Assembly: GCA_947451445.1 (NCBI GenBank) | Contig: CANFZJ010000175.1 | Location: 1 to 6,695, forward strand | Direction of reading: 5' to 3' | DNA: 6,695 nucleotides | Source of the DNA: Comamonadaceae bacterium | GTDB taxonomy: Bacteria; Pseudomonadota; Gammaproteobacteria; Burkholderiales; Burkholderiaceae_C | Shown here: one piece after another, positions 1-5,763 of the stretch | Layout of the letters: every line of letters starts with the position of its first letter | Position numbering within the stretch: position 1 is the stretch's first letter | Notes under the pieces: generated by a model | Database searches by the model: none | What the model was told of the DNA's origin: nothing | The model's input: the letters and a program-made list of their open reading frames with translations, nothing else | Program-made: the position numbers and the translations under genes

Positions 1-35
1 CACCCCCAGGCTACAGCGCAAGCGCTTTTCGCCGA

Positions 36-88
36 CCCCCTTGCAGGGGGCAACAGCAGCGGCCTGGCAAAGCCAGTTCCGCGCTGTT
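36..88. repeat. Nested inverted-repeat element with cruciform potential
   Basis: Two adjoining palindromes are visible. The first is CCCCC (36-40) / GGGGG (46-50) around a TTGCA loop. The second is nested: AACAGC (52-57) pairs with GCTGTT (83-88), GCGG (59-62) with CCGC (79-82), and CTGGC (64-68) with GCCAG (72-76), around an AAA loop. A palindromic octamer AAGCGCTT lies just upstream at 20-27. The arrangement resembles REP-like intergenic repeats that I recall from Comamonadaceae genomes, but the family assignment is from memory. It could also act at the RNA level at the end of an upstream gene outside the window. No T-tract follows, so a classical terminator is unlikely. Confidence 0.6.
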
Positions 89-163
89 CGCGCAGGGGCA
101 TCGCTGCGCTTGCCTGAGGGGAGCGGGGACACGGGACGGAAATTCAAATGGAATATGCCTCTA

Positions 164-205
164 GCGCATATACAACCTGCGCTAGCAGCTATTAATAACA
201 GAGCA
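164..205 (+). repeat. 42-bp bipartite palindromic repeat, copy A
   Basis: This is copy A of a repeat found four times in the window, with the frame GCGCA-N9-TGCG-N6-GCTA-N9-TAGCA. Here stem 1 is perfect over 8 bp: CTAGCGCA (161-168) / TGCGCTAG (178-185) with a 9-nt loop. Stem 2 has decayed, because the last block reads GAGCA instead of TAGCA. The first 29 bases from 163 differ from copy B at only two positions. The element ends 5 nt before the dehydrogenase start codon, so it must overlap that gene's translation-initiation region. Confidence 0.8.
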
Positions 206-210
206 TTCTT

Positions 211-1857
211 ATGGCCGCATTGGACGACATCACCTTCATCCTCAACGACGTGCTGCAGGCCCCCGCCACCTGGCAGGCACTGCCACCGTTTGCCGATACC
301 GATGCGGATCTGGCGTTGCAGGTGCTGGAGGAGGCGGGCAAGTTTGTGGCCAGCGTGGTTGCACCGCTGCAACGGATAGGCGACACGGTGGGCTGCCGCT
401 TCGACGCAGGCCAGGTCATTACGCCGCCGGGCTTTAAAGCCGCCTACCAGGCGTTCTGGCAAGCCGGTTGGCCATCGCTGTCGTGTGCAGTGGAGGACGG
501 CGGCCAGGGCCTGCCTGCGGTGCTGGAGGGCGTGCTGTTTGAAATGCTGGCCGGAGCCAACCACGGCTGGACCATGGCCCCCGGCCTGCTGCACGGGGCT
601 TACGAGTGCCTGAAACACCACGGCAGCGACGCGCTCAAGGCCCGGTATCTGGAAAAAATCGCCACCGGCGAATGGCTGGCCACCATGTGCCTGACCGAAG
701 CCCACGCGGGCAGCGACCTGGGCCTGGTGCGCACCAAGGGCACACCGCAGGCCGACGGCAGCTATGCGGTCAACGGCAGCAAGACCTTCATCTCGGGTGG
801 TGAGCACGACCTGACGGACAACATCGTCCACCTGGTACTGGCCCGCCTGCCCGATGCGCCTGCCGGGCCCAAGGGTTTATCGCTGTTTTTAGTTCCCAAA
901 ATCATGCCAAACGGTGCCCGCAACGCCGTGGTCTGCGAGCGCATCGAAGAAAAAATGGGCCTGCACGGCAGCCCTACCTGTGTGATGCGCTTTGACGACG
1001 CCACCGGCTGGCTGGTGGGCGAGGCGAACAAGGGCCTGAACGCCATGTTCGTGATGATGAACGCCGCCCGCCTGCACGTCGGCCTGCAGGGCCTGGGCTT
1101 GCTGGAGGCGGCATGGCAAAAAGCCAGCGCCTACGCGGCAGAACGGCGGCAGATGCGCGCGCCCGGGGCCCGCGAAACCAGTTTGATCGCCGACCACCCC
1201 GCCATCCAGCGCATCCTGGCCACCCAGCGCGCCTGGATCGACGGGGGCCGGGTGCTGGCCTACCACACCGCCCTGCAGCTGGACGTGGCCAAACACAGCA
1301 CCGATGCCGCCCAGCGCGCCACCGCCCAACGCTGGTGTGCGCTGGTCACCCCGGTGCTCAAGGCCGCGTTCACCGACCAGGCCTTCAGCGGGGCCAGCGC
1401 CTGCCTACAGGTGTTTGGCGGCCACGGCTACATCAGCGAATGGGGCATAGAGCAGATCGTGCGCGATAGCCGGGTGGCCATGATTTACGAGGGCACCAAC
1501 GAGATCCAGGCCATCGACCTGCTGGTGCGCAAGGTGCTGGCCGACGGCGGCACCGGCATGTGCGCCCTGCTGGCCGAGCAACCCGCCAGCGCCCGCCGCG
1601 ATGCCCTGGTGGAAGTCACCCAGGCCCTGGTGTCCCCAAACAGCGACCCCGCGCTGCCCTACTGGGTGGCCGACGACTACCTGCGCGCCGTGGCGCTGCT
1701 GCTGCTGGACGGTGCCTGGGCGCAGATCAGCGCCACCAGCACAGCCCCGCGCTGGCACAGCCCGGCCCAGGCCTTCCAGACCTGGGTGCTGCCCGAGTTC
1801 GATATGCGCCTGGCCATCATCCGCCAGCGCCTGGCCGGAGGCCCAAACAATGCATAA
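211..1857 (+). CDS. Acyl-CoA dehydrogenase, DmdC-like large subfamily
   Basis: A cytoplasmic FAD-dependent flavoenzyme that introduces an alpha-beta double bond into an acyl-CoA and passes electrons to ETF. At 548 aa it belongs to the large ACAD group often named 3-methylmercaptopropionyl-CoA dehydrogenase (about 590-600 aa), with an N-terminal extension and an extra C-terminal helical domain. Visible signatures are the middle-domain motif MCLTEAHAGSDLG (159-171), FISGGEHD (193-200), VFGGHGYISEWG (401-412) and IYEGTNEIQ (425-433), in which Glu427 is the expected catalytic base. The tail after about residue 448 is roughly 100 aa, shorter than usual for the group, but still carries the typical YWVADDYLRA and WVLPEFDMRLA stretches. 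The ATG lacks a strong Shine-Dalgarno; GAG at 201-203 is the best candidate and lies inside repeat copy A. The substrate cannot be read from the sequence, and DmdC naming in this group is often inaccurate. Confidence 0.95.
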   Translation: MAALDDITFILNDVLQAPATWQALPPFADTDADLALQVLEEAGKFVASVVAPLQRIGDTVGCRFDAGQVITPPGFKAAYQAFWQAGWPSLSCAVEDGGQGLPAVLEGVLFEMLAGANHGWTMAPGLLHGAYECLKHHGSDALKARYLEKIATGEWLATMCLTEAHAGSDLGLVRTKGTPQADGSYAVNGSKTFISGGEHDLTDNIVHLVLARLPDAPAGPKGLSLFLVPKIMPNGARNAVVCERIEEKMGLHGSPTCVMRFDDATGWLVGEANKGLNAMFVMMNAARLHVGLQGLGLLEAAWQKASAYAAERRQMRAPGARETSLIADHPAIQRILATQRAWIDGGRVLAYHTALQLDVAKHSTDAAQRATAQRWCALVTPVLKAAFTDQAFSGASACLQVFGGHGYISEWGIEQIVRDSRVAMIYEGTNEIQAIDLLVRKVLADGGTGMCALLAEQPASARRDALVEVTQALVSPNSDPALPYWVADDYLRAVALLLLDGAWAQISATSTAPRWHSPAQAFQTWVLPEFDMRLAIIRQRLAGGPNNA

Positions 1858-1869
1858 AAACAGACTCCA

Positions 1870-1911
1870 GCGCATATAGAACCTGCGCAAGCAGCTACAT
1901 ATTCAGTAGCA
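1870..1911 (+). repeat. 42-bp bipartite palindromic repeat, copy B
   Basis: Copy B of the intergenic element, lying 12 bp after the dehydrogenase stop codon and 85 bp before the esterase start. Stem 1 is GCGCA (1870-1874) / TGCGC (1884-1888) with a 9-nt loop. Stem 2 is GCTAC (1894-1898) / GTAGC (1906-1910) with a 7-nt loop. The outer C-G pair of stem 2 is replaced by T-A in copy D, a compensatory change. No T-tract follows, so it is not an obvious terminator for the dehydrogenase. Confidence 0.8.
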
Positions 1912-1996
1912 AACTAGTTTCCCCCGGCTTGCAGCGTGCCAAGGTCGCGCTGAGGGCTTTCTTGCGTCAAAAACCTATCCACCTAGGAGACAAACC

Positions 1997-3700
1997 GTGA
2001 AAACAAAAACAGCATTGGGCGTACTCAGCGCACTCGCCCTGAGCGCCTGCGGCGGCTCGGACACCGTGTTGCCACAGCTGGCAGCCGCCACCCCGGCGAC
2101 GCTGACCAGCTGCGCCACCCTGGTAAGCACCCTGGCGCTGGCCAACACCAGCATCACCTCGGCGGTGGACGTGGCCGCAGGCGGCCTGACAGCCACCGGC
2201 GTGACCACGCCCATCCCGGCGCATTGCCTGGTCAAAGGCAAGATGAACCAGCGCACCAGCGCGGTGGACGGAGCCAGCTACGCCATCGGCTTTGAAATGC
2301 GCCTGCCCGTGGCCTGGAACGGCCGCTTCTACTACCAGGCCAACGGCGGGCTGGACGGCAGCGTGGTCACCGCGCTGGGCTCAGTCAGCGGCGGCGCGCC
2401 CATATCTCCGGCGCTGAGCCAGGGCTTTGCGGTACTCAGTTCGGATGCAGGACACCCCGCGCCCTCGCCCTTCTTCGGGCTGGACCCGCAGGCCCGGCTG
2501 GACTACGGCTACACCGCCGTGGCCAGCCTCACGCCGATGGCCAAAAACCTGATCAAAGCCGCCTACGGCAAAACGCCTGACCGCTCTTACTTCGCCGGTT
2601 GCAGCAACGGAGGCCGCCACGCCATGGTGGCCGCGGCCCGCTACAGCGAGCAGTACGACGGCATTTTGGCCGGCAACCCCGGCTTTCACCTGCCCAAGGC
2701 CGCCACCGCCCAGCTATGGAAGGCCCAGCAGTACGCCACCGTGGCCACGCTGGACAGCAGCAGCCAGCCGGACCTGACCACCGCCGTCACCCCAGCCGAG
2801 TTCAAGACCATCAGCAGCGCCATCATCGCCAAATGCGACATGCTGGACGGCGTGGTCGACAACCAGGTGCAAGACGTAGCCGCCTGCCAGACCAGCTTTA
2901 ACCTGCAAACCGACGTGCCCACCTGCAGCGGCACACGCGACGGCACCTGCCTGAGCACGGCGCAAAAAACCGTGCTGGCCAAGGTCTTCGCCGGCCCCAA
3001 GAACAACGCGGGCACCGACCTCTACTCCAACACCTGGTTTGACCCGGGCGTGGCGGGCAGCAACTTTGCGTCCTGGCACTTCGGCTCACCCGCGACCCGC
3101 GACGCCGGGGCCGTGGCCTTCATCTTCACCACCCCCCCTAGCACCGTGGCGGCATTTGCGGCCACGACTGGGCTGCAGTACGCGCTGAACTTCAGCATGG
3201 AAACCGACTACCCCAAGATCTTCGCCACCAACAGCACGTACACCGAATCGGCCTGGTCGTTCATGACGCCGCCCGACGAGGCCAACCTGGGCACGCTGAA
3301 GAACCGGGGTGCCAAGATGGTGGTCTACCACGGCGTAGCCGACGGCGTGTTCTCCCCCGTGGACACCGCCCGCTGGTATGACGCGGTGAAGGCCAAGAAC
3401 GGCGGCGACGCCAGCAACTTTGCCCGCCTGTTTCTGGTGCCCGGCATGAACCACTGCTCCGGCGGCCTGGCCACCGACCAGTTCGACATGCTGGCCCCGC
3501 TGGTCAAGTGGGTCGAAAAGGGCGAGGCCCCGGCCAGCATCACCGCCAATGCTCGCGGAGCCGGTGCCAACGTGGTCAACACCGAGCTGCCCACCACCTG
3601 GTCCGCCAACCGCAGCCGCCCCCTGTGCCCCTACCCGCAAGTCGCCCGCTACAACGGCAGCGGCGACGTGGAAAGCGCGGCCAGCTTTAGCTGCAAGTAG
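1997..3700 (+). CDS. Tannase/feruloyl esterase family lipoprotein
   Basis: An alpha/beta-hydrolase of the tannase/feruloyl esterase family (PF07519), 567 aa, which hydrolyses esters of aromatic or related acids; the family also includes the PET-degradation enzyme MHETase. The N-terminus is a lipoprotein signal: basic MKTK, a hydrophobic stretch and the lipobox LSAC, with Cys18 the predicted lipidated residue. Gly, not Asp, follows it, which favours the outer membrane. The family's CS-D-HC catalytic arrangement is complete: nucleophile Ser203 in GCSNGG (201-206), Asp449 in YHGVADGVFSP (444-454) and His486 in GMNHC, with Cys202 and Cys487 placed to form the active-site disulfide. A probable calcium loop is CDMLDGVVD (280-288). 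The lid domain should lie roughly between residues 210 and 430. The GTG start has a strong Shine-Dalgarno, TAGGAGA (1984-1990), 6 nt upstream. The following MarR gene begins 39 bp after the stop. The substrate is not predictable from motifs alone. Confidence 0.93.
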   Translation: MKTKTALGVLSALALSACGGSDTVLPQLAAATPATLTSCATLVSTLALANTSITSAVDVAAGGLTATGVTTPIPAHCLVKGKMNQRTSAVDGASYAIGFEMRLPVAWNGRFYYQANGGLDGSVVTALGSVSGGAPISPALSQGFAVLSSDAGHPAPSPFFGLDPQARLDYGYTAVASLTPMAKNLIKAAYGKTPDRSYFAGCSNGGRHAMVAAARYSEQYDGILAGNPGFHLPKAATAQLWKAQQYATVATLDSSSQPDLTTAVTPAEFKTISSAIIAKCDMLDGVVDNQVQDVAACQTSFNLQTDVPTCSGTRDGTCLSTAQKTVLAKVFAGPKNNAGTDLYSNTWFDPGVAGSNFASWHFGSPATRDAGAVAFIFTTPPSTVAAFAATTGLQYALNFSMETDYPKIFATNSTYTESAWSFMTPPDEANLGTLKNRGAKMVVYHGVADGVFSPVDTARWYDAVKAKNGGDASNFARLFLVPGMNHCSGGLATDQFDMLAPLVKWVEKGEAPASITANARGAGANVVNTELPTTWSANRSRPLCPYPQVARYNGSGDVESAASFSCK

Positions 3701-3739
3701 GCGCAAAGAGCGATGGGGGGGCGCTGGCAAAATAGGCAA

Positions 3740-4198
3740 ATGACTGCCCCCAAATCGCCGAACCCCAAAAACGCCATAGACACCAGCTACCTGGAAAGCC
3801 TGGTGGGCTACAACGCCCGCCGGGCTTCGCTGGTCATCATCGGCACGGTGATGGAACACATGGTCGCGCACGATCTGCGCATCGTCGATTTCTCCATCCT
3901 GTCGCTGGTAGCACACAACCCCGGCATCACCTCGCGCCAACTGTCCAGCCAGCTCAACCTGCTGCCGCCCAATTTGGTGGGCATGGTCAATGCGCTGGAA
4001 AAGCGCCAACTCATAGCCCGCCAGCCCCACCCGGACGACGGCCGCGCCCTGGGCCTGCACCTGACCGAGCCCGGTGCCGTCCTGATGGCCGAGGCCGAAC
4101 AGACCATTGAGCGCCTGGAAACCGAGGCCACCGCCAGCCTCACCGCCGCCGAGCGCAAAACGCTGATCCGCCTGCTCTTGAAGATTTATAAGCCTTGA
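3740..4198 (+). CDS. MarR-family winged-helix transcriptional regulator
   Basis: A dimeric DNA-binding regulator that typically represses neighbouring catabolic or stress genes and lets go on binding a small, often phenolic, ligand. With the start at 3740 it is 152 aa, normal for MarR. The winged helix is clear: GITSRQLSSQLNLLP (62-76) is helix-turn-helix entry, PNLVGMVNALEKRQLI (77-92) is the recognition helix region, and the wing contains HPDDGRALGLHLT (97-109) with the family's D-x-R signature. Terminal helices (about 13-45 and 113-150) should form the dimer interface. An in-frame ATG at 3713 would add nine residues. It has only AAAGAG 2 nt ahead and runs into a seven-G tract, whereas 3740 has ATAGG 3 nt ahead, so I prefer 3740, with moderate certainty. 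The gene follows the esterase closely in the same direction and is probably co-transcribed with it; it may be autoregulated. Confidence 0.9.
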   Translation: MTAPKSPNPKNAIDTSYLESLVGYNARRASLVIIGTVMEHMVAHDLRIVDFSILSLVAHNPGITSRQLSSQLNLLPPNLVGMVNALEKRQLIARQPHPDDGRALGLHLTEPGAVLMAEAEQTIERLETEATASLTAAERKTLIRLLLKIYKP

Positions 4199-4210
4199 AA
4201 CACCACACCA

Positions 4211-4252
4211 GCGCAGACACTCTATGCGTGCAATGCTATTAAACTAGTAGCA
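4211..4252 (+). repeat. 42-bp bipartite palindromic repeat, copy C
   Basis: The most diverged copy, but the four conserved blocks (GCGCA, TGCG, GCTA, TAGCA) fall at exactly the same offsets as in the other copies. Stem 1 is GCGCA (4211-4215) / TGCGT (4225-4229), closed by a G-T wobble. Stem 2 is TGCTA (4234-4238) / TAGCA (4248-4252), extendable by one wobble pair. It sits 12 bp after the MarR stop codon and ends 66 bp before the HxlR start. Confidence 0.7.
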
Positions 4253-4318
4253 ATTTACATTTTTGCGGTATAGTCGCCCAAAATATTCCCGCCCAACATC
4301 GCACCGAGGAGAACAAGC

Positions 4319-4630
4319 ATGAGTTCCAAAGAAAACGTCGCCATCCACCAACTGCTGGCCCTGCTGGAGTCCCGCTACGCCATCCGCGTGCTGTGGGCCC
4401 TGAAAGACGGCCACGCCCAAACCTTTCGCCTGCTGCAAGACAGCGTGGGCGGTGTGACCCCCAACACCCTGAACACCCGTATCAAAGAGCTGCGCGAAGC
4501 CGACCTGCTGACGCACGGCAGCGACGGCTATTCGCTCACCCCCGTCGGTACCGACCTGCTCAAGCGCCTGAGCGACCTGCAAGCCTTTGCAGGCAAGTGG
4601 TCGGTCAGCCAGGCCAAAAAAGCCAAGTAA
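4319..4630 (+). CDS. HxlR-type winged-helix transcriptional regulator
   Basis: A small (103 aa) one-domain DNA-binding protein. The pattern from ESRYAIRVLWALKDG (17-31) through FRLLQ (36-40), GVTPNTLNTRIKELREADLL (45-64) and the wing with YSLTPVG (71-77) fits HxlR regulators: a helix, a helix-turn-helix with the recognition helix at about 47-60, and a beta wing. HxlR proteins usually bind DNA as dimers and control nearby genes, often in response to reactive compounds. This protein contains no cysteine at all, so a thiol-based redox switch such as that of HypR or YodB is excluded. The tail QAKKAK is basic. The ATG has a strong Shine-Dalgarno, GAGGAG (4306-4311), 7 nt upstream. Repeat copy C and a 120-bp gap separate it from the MarR gene, so it may have its own promoter. 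Its targets are unknown; family assignment is fairly safe. Confidence 0.87.
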   Translation: MSSKENVAIHQLLALLESRYAIRVLWALKDGHAQTFRLLQDSVGGVTPNTLNTRIKELREADLLTHGSDGYSLTPVGTDLLKRLSDLQAFAGKWSVSQAKKAK

Positions 4631-4640
4631 GCCAGCTGAA

Positions 4641-4689
4641 GCCATCAAAAAAGGGGCTGGGAAGAAATTCCCAGCCCCTTTTTTATGGC
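4641..4689. terminator. Bidirectional intrinsic terminator between convergent genes
   Basis: GGGGCTGGGAA (4653-4663) and TTCCCAGCCCC (4668-4678) form a perfect 11-bp stem around a GAAA loop. Six A's (4647-4652) and six T's (4679-4684) flank it, giving a U-tract on either strand. Outside these, GCCAT (4641-4645) and ATGGC (4685-4689) also pair, leaving one bulged C (4646), so the complete palindrome has 22 pairs. It starts 10 bp after the HxlR stop and ends 26 bp before the stop codon of the minus-strand membrane gene, so it serves both genes. Confidence 0.96.
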
Positions 4690-4705
4690 CCGTAGAACGT
4701 ACCCA

Positions 4706-4723
4706 GCCGATACGCCTATCGGC
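4706..4723 (-). other. Hairpin overlapping the stop codon of the membrane gene
   Basis: GCCGATA (4706-4712) and TATCGGC (4717-4723) form a perfect 7-bp stem with a 4-nt loop. The minus-strand TAG stop (4716-4718) lies across the loop and stem. No U-tract follows on either strand, so it is not a terminator itself. It could stabilise the 3' end of the message upstream of the strong terminator, or be chance. Confidence 0.4.
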
Positions 4724-5618
4724 GAGCATGCCGCACAAAAGCCTGGGCAACCTGCAGCACCTGGGCCCGCCGAAACGCCAGCGAGGTCAGTGTGACCCGC
4801 CCCTCGAAACCCTTGTAAAAAATGCGGCTCATGAGTGTGTCCAGCATACGGGCCGAGCCAAGGTGCTGGCGAGCAACCTCCAGATGCCGAAACCGCAACA
4901 CCAAACTGCTCGTGCTGTCCGCGTCCAGCCGCACGGCATCCACATCGGTCCAGGGAATGCTGCGTTTGCCATGGCGGTAGTCCAAAAGACCAAACTGGTC
5001 CAGTACCAACGCCGGCCCCTGCCAAAAAAAGTCACGCACGCACTTCCAAGCGACGACCAGATAGCCCAACACCGCAGGGGCAAACAAAAGCGCGGCCCCT
5101 TTCTGGGTAAAAACAGACGATAGAGCGACGCATGCGAATCCAGCGCCCACAACCAACAGCGTTGCGACCAGCAAAACAAACACGGCCCACATACGCGACG
5201 TGTACAGCACCAAAGGTTCGGGCAGTTTGGCTGGCGGCCGTGCGGCCAAAGCGGCTGGCGGCACGGCCGGCACATGCGGCAAAGGATTCCGTGCTGGTAC
5301 CCGCAGGTCGCTGGGCTGCCCAGCGAGCGGCAGGCTGCGGGCAGGCGCGCTGTCCCCCGCATCTTCCTCGTCGCCATCGGCGGCATCGGGACGGCTGAAG
5401 CCCGTCCAGCCAAACCACACCAACCCGATGCCGAATGCCGTCCAGGCGGCTGCCAGAAACACGAAACCCAATGGGTGCGCGGAAAAGGTGACATCGGCAC
5501 CGCCGTGCGAAAGTCCGCGGATGGCGCCAGTCCAAAGCCCCTCCACCGCCAGCTTCAGGCTGCCCAAGCCAAAAGCAATTGCGAACAGATGCGTAAGCAG
5601 GTTTCCAAAAGAATTCAT
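4716..5618 (-). CDS. Multi-span membrane protein with Pro/Ala-rich linker
   Basis: I do not recognise a named family. The 300-aa protein has hydrophobic segments at about residues 7-28 and 48-72, then a hydrophilic linker (75-135) that begins with the acidic run DAADGDEEDAGD and continues rich in Pro and Ala. Two further hydrophobic segments follow at about 142-168 and 175-191. The C-terminal soluble part (200-300) contains ALVLDQFGLLDYRHG followed by SIPWTDVDAVRL, resembling the start of bacterial PH-like domains attached to membrane helices (the STM3941/YdbT style); this is pattern recognition only. If there are four helices, both ends are on the same side, probably cytoplasmic. The ATG has AAGGA (complement of 5626-5630) 7 nt upstream on the minus strand. 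The stop is TAG at 4716-4718 inside a small hairpin. It stands alone on its strand, convergent with the HxlR gene and divergent from FKBP. The gene is real on codon bias, start signal and coherent topology; its function is unknown. Confidence 0.82.
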   Translation of the reverse strand: MNSFGNLLTHLFAIAFGLGSLKLAVEGLWTGAIRGLSHGGADVTFSAHPLGFVFLAAAWTAFGIGLVWFGWTGFSRPDAADGDEEDAGDSAPARSLPLAGQPSDLRVPARNPLPHVPAVPPAALAARPPAKLPEPLVLYTSRMWAVFVLLVATLLVVGAGFACVALSSVFTQKGAALLFAPAVLGYLVVAWKCVRDFFWQGPALVLDQFGLLDYRHGKRSIPWTDVDAVRLDADSTSSLVLRFRHLEVARQHLGSARMLDTLMSRIFYKGFEGRVTLTSLAFRRAQVLQVAQAFVRHARR

Positions 5619-5640
5619 CGCTCAGTCCTTGGCGGGGGTT

Positions 5641-5667
5641 GGTACAAAAGGCTTTGGGGAATGTACC
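5641..5667. promoter_or_regulatory. Spaced inverted repeat, possible operator
   Basis: GGTACA (5641-5646) and TGTACC (5662-5667) form a perfect 6-bp inverted repeat around 15 nt, located 23-49 bp upstream of the minus-strand membrane gene start. That is where a repressor site for that gene would be expected. A smaller near-palindrome, AAAG-G-CTTT (5647-5655), lies inside it. Whether a protein binds here is unknown. Confidence 0.3.
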
Positions 5668-5679
5668 CACACCAGCGAC

Positions 5680-5709
5680 CTGGCGCAGCGCCAGCTGCCG
5701 CAAGGCAGC
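5680..5709. repeat. Two abutting short hairpins in the divergent intergenic region
   Basis: CTGGCGC (5680-5686) and GCGCCAG (5688-5694) are perfect 7-bp arms separated by a single base. Immediately after, GCTGCC (5694-5699) and GGCAGC (5704-5709) form a 6-bp stem with a GCAA loop, a GNRA-type tetraloop if transcribed rightwards. The one-base centre of the first suggests a DNA site for a dimeric protein rather than an RNA hairpin. Confidence 0.45.
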
Positions 5710-5721
5710 GGTAAACCCGTG

Positions 5722-5757
5722 CCTAAACGACGCTGGCATAATCCAGCGTCTTTTAGG
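5722..5757. terminator. Long perfect-arm hairpin, terminator-like
   Basis: GACGCTGG (5729-5736) and CCAGCGTC (5743-5750) form an 8-bp stem with a 6-nt loop. After one C-T mismatch, CCTAAA (5722-5727) pairs with TTTAGG (5752-5757), giving 14 pairs in all. The TTTT at 5751-5754 makes it look like a weak rightward terminator, but it lies upstream of FKBP and between divergent genes, with no gene to terminate on the plus strand. It may insulate the FKBP gene from upstream transcription, or belong to a dispersed repeat. Confidence 0.45.
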
Positions 5758-5763
5758 GCTGCT

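Noticed and set aside
41..379. Plus-strand open frame of 112 codons over the left repeat and the start of the dehydrogenase
   Set aside because: Runs through the repeat and 169 bp into the dehydrogenase in another frame; the translation is Arg/Pro/Trp-rich with no recognisable motif.
889..1890. Minus-strand open frames (889-1329 and 1405-1890) opposite the dehydrogenase
   Set aside because: Low-complexity Gly/Ala/Val/Gln-rich translations complementary to a certain gene; no family resemblance.
1932..1952. CAGCG/CGCTG inverted repeat before the esterase
   Set aside because: A 5-bp stem with an 11-nt loop and no T-tract is expected by chance in GC-rich DNA.
3086..4060. Long minus-strand open frame (324 codons) opposite the esterase and MarR genes
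   Set aside because: It spans two well-supported plus-strand genes and their gap, is very rich in Gly/Val/Ala/His as expected for the mirror frame of GC-biased codons, and has no recognisable domain.
4254..4274. Possible sigma-70 promoter for the HxlR gene, TATAGT (4269-4274) with TTTACA (4254-4259)
   Set aside because: The hexamers are only 9 nt apart, and no -35-like hexamer lies at 16-18 nt. TATAGT alone is not enough to call a promoter.
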